From Bordetella parapertussis (GTDB taxonomy: Bacteria; Pseudomonadota; Gammaproteobacteria; Burkholderiales; SG8-41), in the NCBI GenBank assembly GCA_945861275.1, contig CAMATZ010000014.1:1-64000 (forward strand): a DNA stretch of 64,000 nt. The letters are read 5' to 3'. Numbering within the stretch: the first letter of the stretch is position 1; each line of letters opens with the position of its first letter. Below the pieces are notes generated by a model. That model was given only the letters and a program-made list of their open reading frames with translations. It was not told where the DNA came from and did no database searches. The position numbers were made by a program, and so were the translations under genes. Below are positions 1-9,508 of the stretch, in pieces.

Positions 1-74
1 GGGAAGAGGCGCTGGAACTCCGGCAGCGAGCGCGGAAACGGCAGATCGCCTCGCTCAAGTACGTCAATAACCAT
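1..74 (-). mobile_element. IS1595 (ISXO2-like) transposase, N-terminal fragment cut by window edge
   Basis: Reverse strand from ATG at 74: MVIDVLERGDLPFPRSLPEFQRLFP, resembling the N-terminus of ISXO2-like/IS1595 transposases. Confidence 0.6.
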
Positions 75-107
75 GGTCGCTCCACGTCAGCGCGGATGCT
101 CAACATA

Positions 108-821
108 CTACCGGTAGTTGGTTTGGGTGACAACCGGATAAGCACGGGTGGTTTGATCGATGTAGACCGGCACCTCCTCCACCGGCCTGCTGGCAGCGGC
201 CAGCTTCTTGTCTTGGGCGTTCACCTTGAACATCCGGCTCAGCCGGCCAAACATGCCGCCGCCGGCGTTCTGTTCGGCGTACACACGCACGCTGACATCG
301 GGATCGAGGGCGTGCTCAAGAAAGCGGCGTTCTTCGCTACTCATGCCCTTTTCACGCACCGCGGACGACTCGGGTGACGGGCGCCGCCGGGGCGGCCGGT
401 CTTTGTAAATGGTGACCACCGGCTCTCGCGGCGCGCCGGGTAGAGGCGGCGGCGGCGCTACCGGTGGCGGCACACCGGCCGTGGAAAACGCGGCTTTGAA
501 TATCTTGCTGATGCTGCCGAACAGCCCGCCGCCGGTCTCACCTGCAGCGCTTTTTTCATCCTCGTAGATCTGCGCCGACGGTTCGGGCCGCTTGCGCTCG
601 GGCACAACCTTTTTCTCGACCACGTCGGCGATGAATTGGTCCCCCAGCGAAAGGCTGCGTTCCACGAACACGTGCTGGCAGACCTTGCGAAATTCGTCAA
701 TTTGCGCCTGCGATTCGATGACGAAGCCCTGGATCATGAACGGTGTGCCGAGCCACGGCCGATCCAGTTCGGCAACGAACATGCCGAGTACCAGTTTTTC
801 GACGGGAACCTGCTCTCTCAT
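108..821 (-). CDS. DUF3391 domain-containing protein lacking an HD-GYP domain
   Basis: N-terminus MREQVPVEKLVLGMFVAELDRPWLGTPFMIQGFVI typical of DUF3391; stop before any HD-GYP. Confidence 0.7.
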   Translation of the reverse strand: MREQVPVEKLVLGMFVAELDRPWLGTPFMIQGFVIESQAQIDEFRKVCQHVFVERSLSLGDQFIADVVEKKVVPERKRPEPSAQIYEDEKSAAGETGGGLFGSISKIFKAAFSTAGVPPPVAPPPPLPGAPREPVVTIYKDRPPRRRPSPESSAVREKGMSSEERRFLEHALDPDVSVRVYAEQNAGGGMFGRLSRMFKVNAQDKKLAAASRPVEEVPVYIDQTTRAYPVVTQTNYR

Positions 822-932
822 AACACTATTTCAACAGAATTGACGCGGCAAGCGCAAGGCGTTTCGCAAACATCGCGCCCGCCCGTGAGGGGCGGTGCCC
901 CGCCCGCCACCCCTTGGTTGGGTTGCATTGGG

Positions 933-2837
933 TCAGCGACCCTTAATCCGTTCGGGCAAATACTTGTGCAGCAGGGCGTGCAACACCTTGACATCAATCG
1001 GTTTCATCATGTAGTCGTCCATGCCCGCCGCGATGCAGTGGTCGCGCTCCTGCTCGGGGGCGTGCGCCGACAGGGCGGCGATCATGGCGTGCCCGCCTTG
1101 CGTCTTTTCGCGCTCGCGAATCGCCGCCACGGCTTCAAAACCACCCATCACCGGCATCTCCAGATCCATGAACACCAGGTCGTAGGAATTTCCCAACAGA
1201 TTCTCCACCGCTTCGGCGCCATTGCCGACGATTACCGTTTCCACCCCCTGCCGATTCAGCAAAAGTTCTATCAGCATCTGGTTGTTGTCGTTGTCTTCGG
1301 CCACCAGCACGCGCATGCCTTTGAACGGCTGTGCGGGCGCTGCGGACTGCACCGCGGGCTGGGATGGCGGCGTATCGGACTTCTCCGGCACAGCCGCCAC
1401 CTTGAACGGCAACTCAAACCAGAAATCCGAGCCGTTGCCGACTTCGCTTTTGACGCCGATCTGGCCCTCCATCAACTCCACCAGCGACTTGCAAATAGAC
1501 AGCCCCAACCCGGTGCCGCCATACTTGCGCGCGGTGCTGGCATCGGCCTGCGTGTAACGCTGAAACATGGTCGATACTTTGTCCGCCGCTATGCCGATGC
1601 CGGTGTCCTTCACCGAAAACGCCAGGCGCGGCATGCCGTCCACGGTGTCGAGCAACCGCACGTGGGTGGAGACCTTGCCTTCGGCGGGCGTGAATTTGAT
1701 GGCGTTACCGATCAGGTTAAGCAGTATCTGCCGCAGCCGCAACGAATCGCCCATCAGTGCATCCGGCACATTGTCATCGACCGCAAGATCGAGTGTCACC
1801 TGTTTCTCACGCGCCTTCACGCCCTGCTCGTGAACGACTTCATCAATCGTCTGGCGTAAATTAAAGTCGGTATATTCGATGTTCAGTTTACCGGCCTCGA
1901 TTTTTGACAAATCCAGCAAATCATTAATCAAGGTCAGCAGGCGCATGCTGGCGCCCTTGATGCGGCGCGAATAATCCTGTTGCACCGTGGACTGCGTTGA
2001 TGCCAACAATGCATCGGAGAAGCCGATGACCGCAGTCAGCGGCGTGCGTATCTCGTGGCTGGTGTACGCGAGAAAATCTCCCTTTGCCTGATTGGCATCG
2101 TCGGCGGCCTGCTTGGCGACTTTCAGTTCCGCTTCGGCGCGCTCACGTTCGGTAACCACCTGCGCGAATAATCGATTCGCTGTTTCCGCGCCGCGTATCA
2201 TCGCCGCGTCCGATGTGCCGCGCTGCCGATAGTCATCGATGCTGGCCGCAAGCAAGGCGCGGTAGCGAAACAGGCTGAACCACATCGTCAACATCAATGC
2301 CAGCGCGAGTACCGCAGGTGCGGCATAGGCCGCGAAGTCCAACTGCAGCAGTTTCACCACTAACGGCAACAGCATCGGCGCCAGCGAAGCCGCCAGGGTT
2401 GCACGCGTGGGTGAAATCGTATGCGCCGAAGCCGCCGCCACCACGATGGCGAACACCAGCGTGATGTCCGCAGCCGATTGATTGCCGGCAAAAAACATAT
2501 ATCCCGCCCAGCCCCAGCCTGCGCCGAGCAGAAAATTGCTGATGGCGATAATGCGCCCCCAGTATTGATCCGCCTTGACGTCTTCGTGCACGCGTTGATA
2601 AGCGATATACAACACATAGCGGATCGCGATCGCGCACAACAGGCAGATCAGCCAGATCAACACCGGGGTCAGACCGGCACTGCGCAAAATCATGATCGCG
2701 GCAATTAGCGCCGCCGCAGCTTGCGCCAGCAAACCATGCGCACTGACACTCTGTACCAGCGTCATCTCATCCGTGCGCAGCGTGGCGGCGCTCTGCTGGG
2801 CGGCTGACTCTAAGCCGTGGTTATCTTGATCGGACAT
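933..2837 (-). CDS. Hybrid sensor histidine kinase/response regulator
   Basis: HisKA motif FLAYTSHEIRTPLTAVIGFSDAL, HATPase boxes NLIGNAIKFT / GTGLGLSI, receiver MRVLVAEDNDNNQ; start chosen at MSDQDNHG, inside the longer ORF to 2942. Confidence 0.93.
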   Translation of the reverse strand: MSDQDNHGLESAAQQSAATLRTDEMTLVQSVSAHGLLAQAAAALIAAIMILRSAGLTPVLIWLICLLCAIAIRYVLYIAYQRVHEDVKADQYWGRIIAISNFLLGAGWGWAGYMFFAGNQSAADITLVFAIVVAAASAHTISPTRATLAASLAPMLLPLVVKLLQLDFAAYAAPAVLALALMLTMWFSLFRYRALLAASIDDYRQRGTSDAAMIRGAETANRLFAQVVTERERAEAELKVAKQAADDANQAKGDFLAYTSHEIRTPLTAVIGFSDALLASTQSTVQQDYSRRIKGASMRLLTLINDLLDLSKIEAGKLNIEYTDFNLRQTIDEVVHEQGVKAREKQVTLDLAVDDNVPDALMGDSLRLRQILLNLIGNAIKFTPAEGKVSTHVRLLDTVDGMPRLAFSVKDTGIGIAADKVSTMFQRYTQADASTARKYGGTGLGLSICKSLVELMEGQIGVKSEVGNGSDFWFELPFKVAAVPEKSDTPPSQPAVQSAAPAQPFKGMRVLVAEDNDNNQMLIELLLNRQGVETVIVGNGAEAVENLLGNSYDLVFMDLEMPVMGGFEAVAAIREREKTQGGHAMIAALSAHAPEQERDHCIAAGMDDYMMKPIDVKVLHALLHKYLPERIKGR

Positions 2838-2844
2838 TTTTGGT

Positions 2845-3831
2845 TTAAGTCTTGCCGATAACTTCCGGGTTAACCACATCCAGCGGTTTGCCTTGCGCAA
2901 ACGCAAGCAACTGCTCAATCGCGGTTGCATACATCGACTCATAACTGCCGCGCTCGGCGTAACCGAGGTGCGGCGTGCACAGTGCGTTTTTCAGCTTTTG
3001 CAACGGATGCGTGGCGCCCGTCACCGGCTCGTCCTCGTAGACATCCACCGCGGCGAATCCGGGCCGCCCTTTTGCCAGCGCGGCAGCCAGCGCGCCGGCT
3101 TCGATAATCGGCGCGCGGCTGGTGTTCACCAGCAACGCGGTCGGTTTCATGCGCGCGAGATCGGCGGCAGTGATGATGCCGCGCGTGCCCTGGTTGCCGG
3201 GCAAATGCAGGCTGATGATGTCCGCGTTCTCAAAAAACGCCTCGCGCGAGGCGGCGATTTCAAAACCCTCCGCTTTCGCACGCGCTATCGAGCCTTCGCG
3301 GCCCCAGCACACCACCTTCATGCCGAACGCGCTTCCGACACGCGCCACCGCGGCGCCGATATGCCCGAAAGCATAAATGCCCAGCGTGCGCCCATGCAGC
3401 CGCGTGCCGACGGTGGAGTGCCAGTGGCCTTGCTTGAAACGCTCCACCTCATAGGGAATTTGCCGCAGTGAAGCAATGATCAACCCCCATGCCAGTTCCG
3501 CGGTGGTGGAGTACGGGTTGCCGCCGCTGCTTCTGCGCCCCGCCGACACCACCACGCCATTATCGGTGCAGGCTGGAATGTCGAGGTGATAAACGTTGCG
3601 GCCGGTCTGGCAGATGAACTTGAGAGCGGGCAAGCGCTCGATGATCGCGCGCGTCATCGGCACGCGCTGCTGCGTCAGCAATACCGCGTCAAACCCCTTG
3701 ACCTGCTCAACCACGCGATCCGCGCTGGTATAGGCGTCGTTATGGACCACCACGTCGTGCGCGGCCAGCGCGGAGAAATGTTTGGTGGTGCGGAACGCAT
3801 CGGCGTAATCGTGGATGACTGCAATTTTCAT
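2845..3831 (-). CDS. D-2-hydroxyacid dehydrogenase family protein
   Basis: TLGIYAFGHIGAAVARVGSAFGMKVV and LVNTSRAPIIEAGAL; NAD-binding 2-hydroxyacid DH signature. Confidence 0.9.
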   Translation of the reverse strand: MKIAVIHDYADAFRTTKHFSALAAHDVVVHNDAYTSADRVVEQVKGFDAVLLTQQRVPMTRAIIERLPALKFICQTGRNVYHLDIPACTDNGVVVSAGRRSSGGNPYSTTAELAWGLIIASLRQIPYEVERFKQGHWHSTVGTRLHGRTLGIYAFGHIGAAVARVGSAFGMKVVCWGREGSIARAKAEGFEIAASREAFFENADIISLHLPGNQGTRGIITAADLARMKPTALLVNTSRAPIIEAGALAAALAKGRPGFAAVDVYEDEPVTGATHPLQKLKNALCTPHLGYAERGSYESMYATAIEQLLAFAQGKPLDVVNPEVIGKT

Positions 3832-3874
3832 GGCAATTTTCTCAATAAATGGTTAGTGAACAGGCATGGCTGCC

Positions 3875-4837
3875 CTACTGTTGCTTGATATTGGCCTGCT
3901 TGATGACCTTGCCCCAGCGTGCGATTTCGATTTTCAGAAACGCCTTCGCTTCAGCCGGCGTATTGCCGAGCGGCTCGGTGCCGCCCTTGGCCAGCATGTC
4001 GAGCATGTCCTTCGCCTTCAGCGCGTTGACGGTTTCGCGGTAGATCTGATTGATGATGGGCGGCGGCGTTTTGGACGGCGCGAGCACCATGTACCATGAG
4101 GTGGCTTCGTAGCCCGGCACGCCCGCTTCGGCAACGGTGGGCACCTCCGGCAACGAGGTTACGCGCTTGGGCGCAGTAACCGCCAGCAGCCGCAACTGTC
4201 CCGCGTTTATCTGATTGATGATCGCCAGCATCGGATTGATATACATGTGTACGCGACCGGGTATCAGATCCGTCAATACCGGCGCAGTGCCCTTGTAAGC
4301 GATGTGCACCATCTCGGTCCCCGTCATGCCGGTGAACATCTCCCCCGCCAGGTGCGACGCAGAGCCCGGCCCCGACGACCCGAACGACAATTCACGCGGC
4401 TTCGCTTTCAACAGCGCGATCAACTCCTTCACACTTTTCACCGGCAACGAATTCGGCACCACCAGCCCGAACGCCTGGGTAGCGACCACTGAAATCGGAA
4501 TCAAATCATTGACCGGGTCATACGGCAGCTTCGCCATCAGCGTGGCGTTGATCGCGTGCGAGGGATTGACGAGCACGATGGTATGGCCATCCGGCGTAGC
4601 CTTCGCTGCGATATCGATGCCGATCACCATGCCCGCGCCGGGGCGGTTGTCGGCCACGATCTGCTGACCCCACGCCGCGGTGTAGCGGTTGCCCAGAAAG
4701 CGCACGATCTGATCCGAGCCGCCGCCGGCGGCAGTGGGGATGATGAAGCGGATGGGTTTGGTGGGAAATGCCTGCGCGTGCGCGCTACCAACACACAATG
4801 TCGCCAGCGCAAACGCTGCGACAAATTTCTTTTGCAT
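3875..4837 (-). CDS. Bug/TctC family tripartite tricarboxylate transporter substrate-binding protein
   Basis: Signal peptide, PTKPIRFIIPTAAGGGSDQIVR, DNRPGAGMVIG. Confidence 0.93.
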   Translation of the reverse strand: MQKKFVAAFALATLCVGSAHAQAFPTKPIRFIIPTAAGGGSDQIVRFLGNRYTAAWGQQIVADNRPGAGMVIGIDIAAKATPDGHTIVLVNPSHAINATLMAKLPYDPVNDLIPISVVATQAFGLVVPNSLPVKSVKELIALLKAKPRELSFGSSGPGSASHLAGEMFTGMTGTEMVHIAYKGTAPVLTDLIPGRVHMYINPMLAIINQINAGQLRLLAVTAPKRVTSLPEVPTVAEAGVPGYEATSWYMVLAPSKTPPPIINQIYRETVNALKAKDMLDMLAKGGTEPLGNTPAEAKAFLKIEIARWGKVIKQANIKQQ

Positions 4838-4873
4838 GAATCCTCCAGTAACCAGCGCGCCTATCCAATGAAA

Positions 4874-4940
4874 CTCCCCTCGCCCCGATTACGGGGAGAG
4901 GGTTAGAGCCTGCCCCGGACTTGATCCGGGGGTGAGGGGC
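4874..4940. repeat. cccctcgcccc-type dispersed palindromic repeat with nested ccccggacttgatccgggg
   Basis: ctcccctcgccccgattacggggagaggg ... gggggtgaggggc; related copy in opposite orientation at 26303. Confidence 0.65.
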
Positions 4941-5035
4941 GCGCAATCCTCAATCAGTGCAGTGAATGGCGCCAACGGTATCGGAATGCCACGTCAACCT
5001 ATGGCGCAATAGGGATTGTGCCCTACAAAGCGTTG

Positions 5036-5626
5036 CTACTTCAACGGCGTCGGCACACCCTCCGGCAACGGCGTCTTGTCCACGTTGAGGATCATCGACA
5101 CCAGCGAGTAATAGCCGTTGACTGCAATCAGGTCGAACGCGCCGCGTTCGCCGAAGCGATCCACCACGCGCTTGAAATTCGCGTCGCTCACGCCCTTGGT
5201 TGCATGCAGTTCGTGCGAGAAATCGTAAACGATGGCTTCGTCTTCATCCATGTTCGCGGGACGGCGGTTCTCGGCGACATCCTTCGCCTTCGCCGGATCG
5301 AGCCCGGCGTCGAGCGCCAGCCTGCAATGCGCATGCCACTCGTAATTGGCCGTCCAGTAGCGTGCGGTAACGATGATCGCCAATTCATTGAGCTTGTTCG
5401 GCAAGGAGCTCTTGTAGCGGATTTCACCCCCCAGCGCCTGCACAATGTTGCCGATGCCGGGGCTGCGCAGCATCGCATTGAACGGCCCGCCCAGCGGCCC
5501 CGGCACGGTCGCGCTGGAAACGCCCGCCTTCGCGCGCGGCCCGGAGCGGATCGCGTCATACACCACACGCTGCTCGGTGGTGAGGTTTTCGACGGGGATG
5601 AGTTTAAAACGGCGAATGTCGGTCAT
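5036..5626 (-). CDS. Carboxymuconolactone decarboxylase (AhpD-like) family protein
   Basis: NELAIIVTARYWTANYEWHAHCRLALDAGL. Confidence 0.85.
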   Translation of the reverse strand: MTDIRRFKLIPVENLTTEQRVVYDAIRSGPRAKAGVSSATVPGPLGGPFNAMLRSPGIGNIVQALGGEIRYKSSLPNKLNELAIIVTARYWTANYEWHAHCRLALDAGLDPAKAKDVAENRRPANMDEDEAIVYDFSHELHATKGVSDANFKRVVDRFGERGAFDLIAVNGYYSLVSMILNVDKTPLPEGVPTPLK

Positions 5627-5764
5627 GATGGGTCCTGGGGGTTAGAAAAGCTGAAAATTAACATGGTTCGCCGTTTCGTCGGGTGCAATAAGTGAAGGGC
5701 ATTGCACCGGAATCTTGTAGGCGTAGAAGACCAGTTTCCGCTGGTCACCTTAAAGGCGACTGTA

Positions 5765-5995
5765 CTAAGCGGCCAATCCGATTTCAACAAAAGTGCTTTT
5801 TGATACCGGCTCGGGAATAGGCTTGCCGCCAAGCCGCAAATCTTCCAAATGCAGCTTGATCGCTTCCTGAATCAAAGCCAAAGCCTCGGCTTCGGTTTCA
5901 CCGACGGCTATGCACCCCGGCAGATCGGGCACGAACGCGCCGTAGCTTGTCGGGCCTTTTTCAATCACCACCATGTAGCGCATGCTCATTTTCAA
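5765..5995 (-). CDS. hicB: HicB family antitoxin
   Basis: MRYMVVIEKGPTSYGAFVPDLPGCIAVGETEAEALALIQEAI. Confidence 0.88.
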   Translation of the reverse strand: MKMSMRYMVVIEKGPTSYGAFVPDLPGCIAVGETEAEALALIQEAIKLHLEDLRLGGKPIPEPVSKSTFVEIGLAA

Positions 5996-5996
5996 T

Positions 5997-6185
5997 TCAC
6001 TCCTTTAATCCCGCCTGCTTCAAGACGCTGTTTAACGTGCCGGGCGGTACATCCACGCTGGGTTTGCCCGCCACCGTGACTGTTCCTGCTTTTGTCGGAT
6101 GGTGCAGTTGTCGGTGACTGCCGCGCTGCCGCACCATAACCCAGCCGTCTTTTCCAAGCAGGCGCAACAGCTCCGAAACTTTCAT
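5997..6185 (-). CDS. hicA: HicA family toxin
   Basis: 62 aa, KVSELLRLLGKDGWVMVRQRGSHRQLHHP; dsRBD-like fold; immediately upstream of hicB. Confidence 0.88.
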   Translation of the reverse strand: MKVSELLRLLGKDGWVMVRQRGSHRQLHHPTKAGTVTVAGKPSVDVPPGTLNSVLKQAGLKE

Positions 6186-6230
6186 TGCGGAATCTTACGC
6201 TTGTCGATGGAGTTATCGCAACGCTTCTCC

Positions 6231-7151
6231 TCAAACCGGATCCCAACATACCACGTCCGCCGAACGATCCAGCGGATAAAACTGCTTTTGCATCGCGGGC
6301 AGCGCCACCTGCGCGATCGCTTCGGGCGTCCACTCCGGAGTGAAATGCACCGAGCGTATCGGCCGCGGCTGGCTGAACAGCATGATCTCGTTGGCACGGA
6401 CACTGAAAATCTGCCCCGTGACCTCCGCCGCCGCGTCGCTCACCAGAAACACCGCCATCGGTGCGACCTTGCGTGCTTCCATTTTTTTGAATTGCTCGAC
6501 GCGATCCTTTTCTTCGGGCGTATTCGCCGGCACCGAGCTGGTCATGCGGCTCCAGGCAAATGGCGCGATGCAGTTCGAACGCACACGGTTGCGGCCGAGA
6601 TCGAGGGCGATGCTTTTTGACAGCGCAGCGATGCCGAGCTTGGCCGCGGAGTAATTGGCCTGCCCGAAGTTGCCGATGAGTCCGGAGGTTGAAGTCATGT
6701 GCACAAACGCGCCGGAATTCTGCGCACGCATATGATTGGCGGCGGCGCGGCTCACGTAAAACGCGCCATTCAAATGTACCGCAATCACCGAGTTCCAGTC
6801 GTCCTCGCTCATCTTGTGAAAAATGCGGTCGCGCAGGATACCGGCATTGTTGACCACGGCATCTATGCGCCCATAGGTTTCCACCGCGCACTGGATGATG
6901 CGCTCGGCCGAAGCCCAGGTGGCTACCGACTCGGTGCTGGCGACAGCTACACCGCCCGCTGCCTTGATTTCATTCACCACTTTTTGCGCCGCGCCCGCGT
7001 TCTCCGCGCTGAGTTCGCCGCCGAGTGCCGCGCCGATATCATTGACCACCACTTTTGCGCCGTTGGCAGCCATCGCCAGCGCCATTTCGCGACCGATGCC
7101 GCCGCCCGCGCCGGTGACTACTACTACTTTGTCTTGTACGCTGTTGCCCAT
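6231..7151 (-). CDS. SDR family NAD(P)-dependent oxidoreductase
   Basis: VVVTGAGGGIGREMALAMA, NNAG, YSAAK. Confidence 0.92.
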   Translation of the reverse strand: MGNSVQDKVVVVTGAGGGIGREMALAMAANGAKVVVNDIGAALGGELSAENAGAAQKVVNEIKAAGGVAVASTESVATWASAERIIQCAVETYGRIDAVVNNAGILRDRIFHKMSEDDWNSVIAVHLNGAFYVSRAAANHMRAQNSGAFVHMTSTSGLIGNFGQANYSAAKLGIAALSKSIALDLGRNRVRSNCIAPFAWSRMTSSVPANTPEEKDRVEQFKKMEARKVAPMAVFLVSDAAAEVTGQIFSVRANEIMLFSQPRPIRSVHFTPEWTPEAIAQVALPAMQKQFYPLDRSADVVCWDPV

Positions 7152-7199
7152 GATGGTTCCCTCTAGTTTTCAGTTTACTTGATCTAAAAAACTTTCCTA

Positions 7200-7228
7200 A
7201 CTGTCGTTCCCGCGCAGGAACGACAGTG
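7200..7228. repeat. Perfect short inverted repeat (actgtcgttcc-cgcgcagg-type hairpin)
   Basis: actgtcgttcc...ggaacgacagt between convergent/tandem gene ends. Confidence 0.6.
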
Positions 7229-7268
7229 TTTGGATTGGTTCATGCACCAGGCTTAGCCGCGTCGCGCA

Positions 7269-8288
7269 TTAACCCGTCCTGCGCCGGAATTTCTGAAACC
7301 CCGCCGGCCTCAACGGCGCCATGCGCTTTACCGCGCCGGCGTTGACGATGACTTCGCCGACATAGAAATCGCCGCGCTTGTCGGCCCAAATGCCGTGGGG
7401 CGCTACAAAGTTGCCGGGCAGCACCGGGTTTTCGCCGCCGACCTGCGCATAGATTTTTGCGTCGGGATCGCACACGGTGACGCGCGCGATCGGCGAGTGG
7501 CCGCACGGCGGATAGATCATGGTCTGGTCGTGCGCAGGCAGCGGGCCTTCGGAGCGCTTCATCATGTAGTTGTGAAAGCCGCCTTCGGCGATGTGGATCA
7601 TGTCCTGATTGTCGATGAACAGATCATACGGACGATTGAGAAAGCCCCACTCGCGCACGTACTCGCCGTCGGGTTTGAAAATCTGCACGCGCGAATTCTC
7701 GCGGTCGGCCACATACACCAGCCCCGCGCTGTCCACCGCGATGCCGTGAGGCAGTATGAATTGTCCCGGCCCGCTGCCCGGCTCGCCCCACGAGAACAGC
7801 AGCTTGCCTTCCTTCGAATATTTATGCACACGGCAATTGCCGTAGCCATCGGCGATGTACATGTCGCCGCTCGGTAGCACCGCCACGTTGGTGACACGGT
7901 GAAACGGCCCCGCCGCATGTCGCACGGGGCTGACGCCGATTTTGTAGCCGGTGTCGGCGGCCTTGCCCGATTCCCCGAGTGTCATCAGCTTTTTGCCGTC
8001 GGTGGTGAACTTGTGCACGGTGTGGTCTTTGTCGTCGGCAAGCCACAGGAAGTCCTGGTGGTCGATGAATATGCCGTGCGGGCCGACGAACATGCCTTCG
8101 CCCCACGCGTTAAGGAATTTGCCTTCCTTGTCGAATACGATGATCGGATACTTGCCGCGATTGAACACATACACATGATCTTGCGAGTCACACGCCACAC
8201 CCGCGACTTCCATAAAGCTGTAGCCCTCAGGCATTTGCTCCCAGCCTTTGATCACTTCGTATTCGATTTTGTGCGGTCCGAGAGCCAT
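7269..8288 (-). CDS. NHL-repeat / peptidyl-alpha-hydroxyglycine alpha-amidating lyase-like protein
   Basis: Repeated FILPHGIAVDSAGLVYVADRENSRVQIFKPDG units. Confidence 0.82.
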   Translation of the reverse strand: MALGPHKIEYEVIKGWEQMPEGYSFMEVAGVACDSQDHVYVFNRGKYPIIVFDKEGKFLNAWGEGMFVGPHGIFIDHQDFLWLADDKDHTVHKFTTDGKKLMTLGESGKAADTGYKIGVSPVRHAAGPFHRVTNVAVLPSGDMYIADGYGNCRVHKYSKEGKLLFSWGEPGSGPGQFILPHGIAVDSAGLVYVADRENSRVQIFKPDGEYVREWGFLNRPYDLFIDNQDMIHIAEGGFHNYMMKRSEGPLPAHDQTMIYPPCGHSPIARVTVCDPDAKIYAQVGGENPVLPGNFVAPHGIWADKRGDFYVGEVIVNAGAVKRMAPLRPAGFQKFRRRTG

Positions 8289-8354
8289 GGTATTTTCCTT
8301 TTAATAACAAATAGTTATAAGTAATCAGTACAGCCCCAGATAAACACAGGCAAA

Positions 8355-8439
8355 ACGTAGCGTGCGCTGTGCGCGCGATGCACCGGCGTATCTTTCGCAC
8401 AAATGCGCGGGCGGATCGTGCGCACAGCGCACGCTACGT
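8355..8439. repeat. Inverted-repeat element (acgtagcgtgcgctgtgcgc arms)
   Basis: acgtagcgtgcgctgtgcgc at 8355 mirrored by gcgcacagcgcacgctacgt ending 8439. Confidence 0.8.
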
Positions 8440-8468
8440 AATGCCTTTGTCTCTTGCTTCAAACCCTG

Positions 8469-9449
8469 TCATCTACCTCGCGCATCAATCTCCTTCACCA
8501 GCTTGCCCCACTTTTCCGTGCCGCCGCGCATGGTTTTCGCCAGATCAGCCGGGCCACCTGCAACGATGTCACCACCCAGACTCAAGAAACGCTGGCGCAC
8601 GTCGGGCTGTTGCAATGCTTTGGCGATATCGGCATGCAGTCTTGCAATCACGGGTAGCGGTGTGCGGGCGGGAACGACTATACCGTACCAGCTTGCGGCC
8701 TCGTATCCGGGCAGGGTTTCCGCCAGCGTGGGAATTTCCGGCGCTGCCTGCGAGCGTTTGGTGCTGGTAACCGCCAGCGCTTTGAGTCGTCCCGAACGTA
8801 TGGTCGGCAACGCCGCCGCGAGGTTGGGAAAATACATCGCCACTTCACCGGCAATGGTGTCATTCAATGCCTGCGCGGTAGCGCGATAGGCGACTTCGAC
8901 AATGTTCACACCCGTCATCGTGCGCATCAATTCCGCACTGAGATGGCTGGCGGTGCCGCGCCCCGCCGTAGCGTAGTTGAGCTTGCCGGGTGCGGCTTTG
9001 GCGAGTTCGAGCAACTCCTTTACCGATCCCGCTTTGGTCTGCGCGCCCACCACCAGCACCGTGGGAAACGTCGCCATCAACGCCACTGGCGAAAAGTCAC
9101 GCGACACGTCGTAGGGTAAATCCTTGATCAGCAGCGGGCTGACGATGATCGATGGCGAGGCGATCAGCATGGTGTGGCCATCGGGCGTGGCGCGCGCGGC
9201 CAGACCTGCTCCGATGGTGCCTGCCGCGCCGTCGCGATTCTCGACAATCACTTGTTTGCCCAGCGTATCGGTGAGCTTCAGGGCGATCTGGCGCGCGACG
9301 ATATCCGCCGCCGTGCCGGTGGAAAACGCCACGATGATGCGTAGCGGACGGTCGGGAAAACCCTGTGCTGAGCCTGCCGCAGCGGTCTGCGCGTGCGCAT
9401 GAGCGCCCGCGCAAATCAACAGGGTGCTCCAGCAAAATCGACTGAACAT
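8469..9449 (-). CDS. Bug/TctC family substrate-binding protein
   Basis: FPDRPLRIIVAFSTGTAADIVARQ...ENRDGAAGTIG; start MFSRFCWS. Confidence 0.92.
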   Translation of the reverse strand: MFSRFCWSTLLICAGAHAHAQTAAAGSAQGFPDRPLRIIVAFSTGTAADIVARQIALKLTDTLGKQVIVENRDGAAGTIGAGLAARATPDGHTMLIASPSIIVSPLLIKDLPYDVSRDFSPVALMATFPTVLVVGAQTKAGSVKELLELAKAAPGKLNYATAGRGTASHLSAELMRTMTGVNIVEVAYRATAQALNDTIAGEVAMYFPNLAAALPTIRSGRLKALAVTSTKRSQAAPEIPTLAETLPGYEAASWYGIVVPARTPLPVIARLHADIAKALQQPDVRQRFLSLGGDIVAGGPADLAKTMRGGTEKWGKLVKEIDARGR

Positions 9450-9508
9450 TATTTTCTCCGGATGGGTGACAGCCATTGACGCGGCGCGACGGCTATAATT
9501 GTAGCGCC

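Noticed and set aside
636-1859. Long + strand ORF (407 aa)
   Set aside because: Antisense of the hybrid kinase and DUF3391 gene; no domain.
5992-6891. - strand ORF (299 aa) overlapping SDR and HicA
   Set aside because: Out-of-frame overlap with the SDR and hicA genes, both of which have recognisable family motifs.
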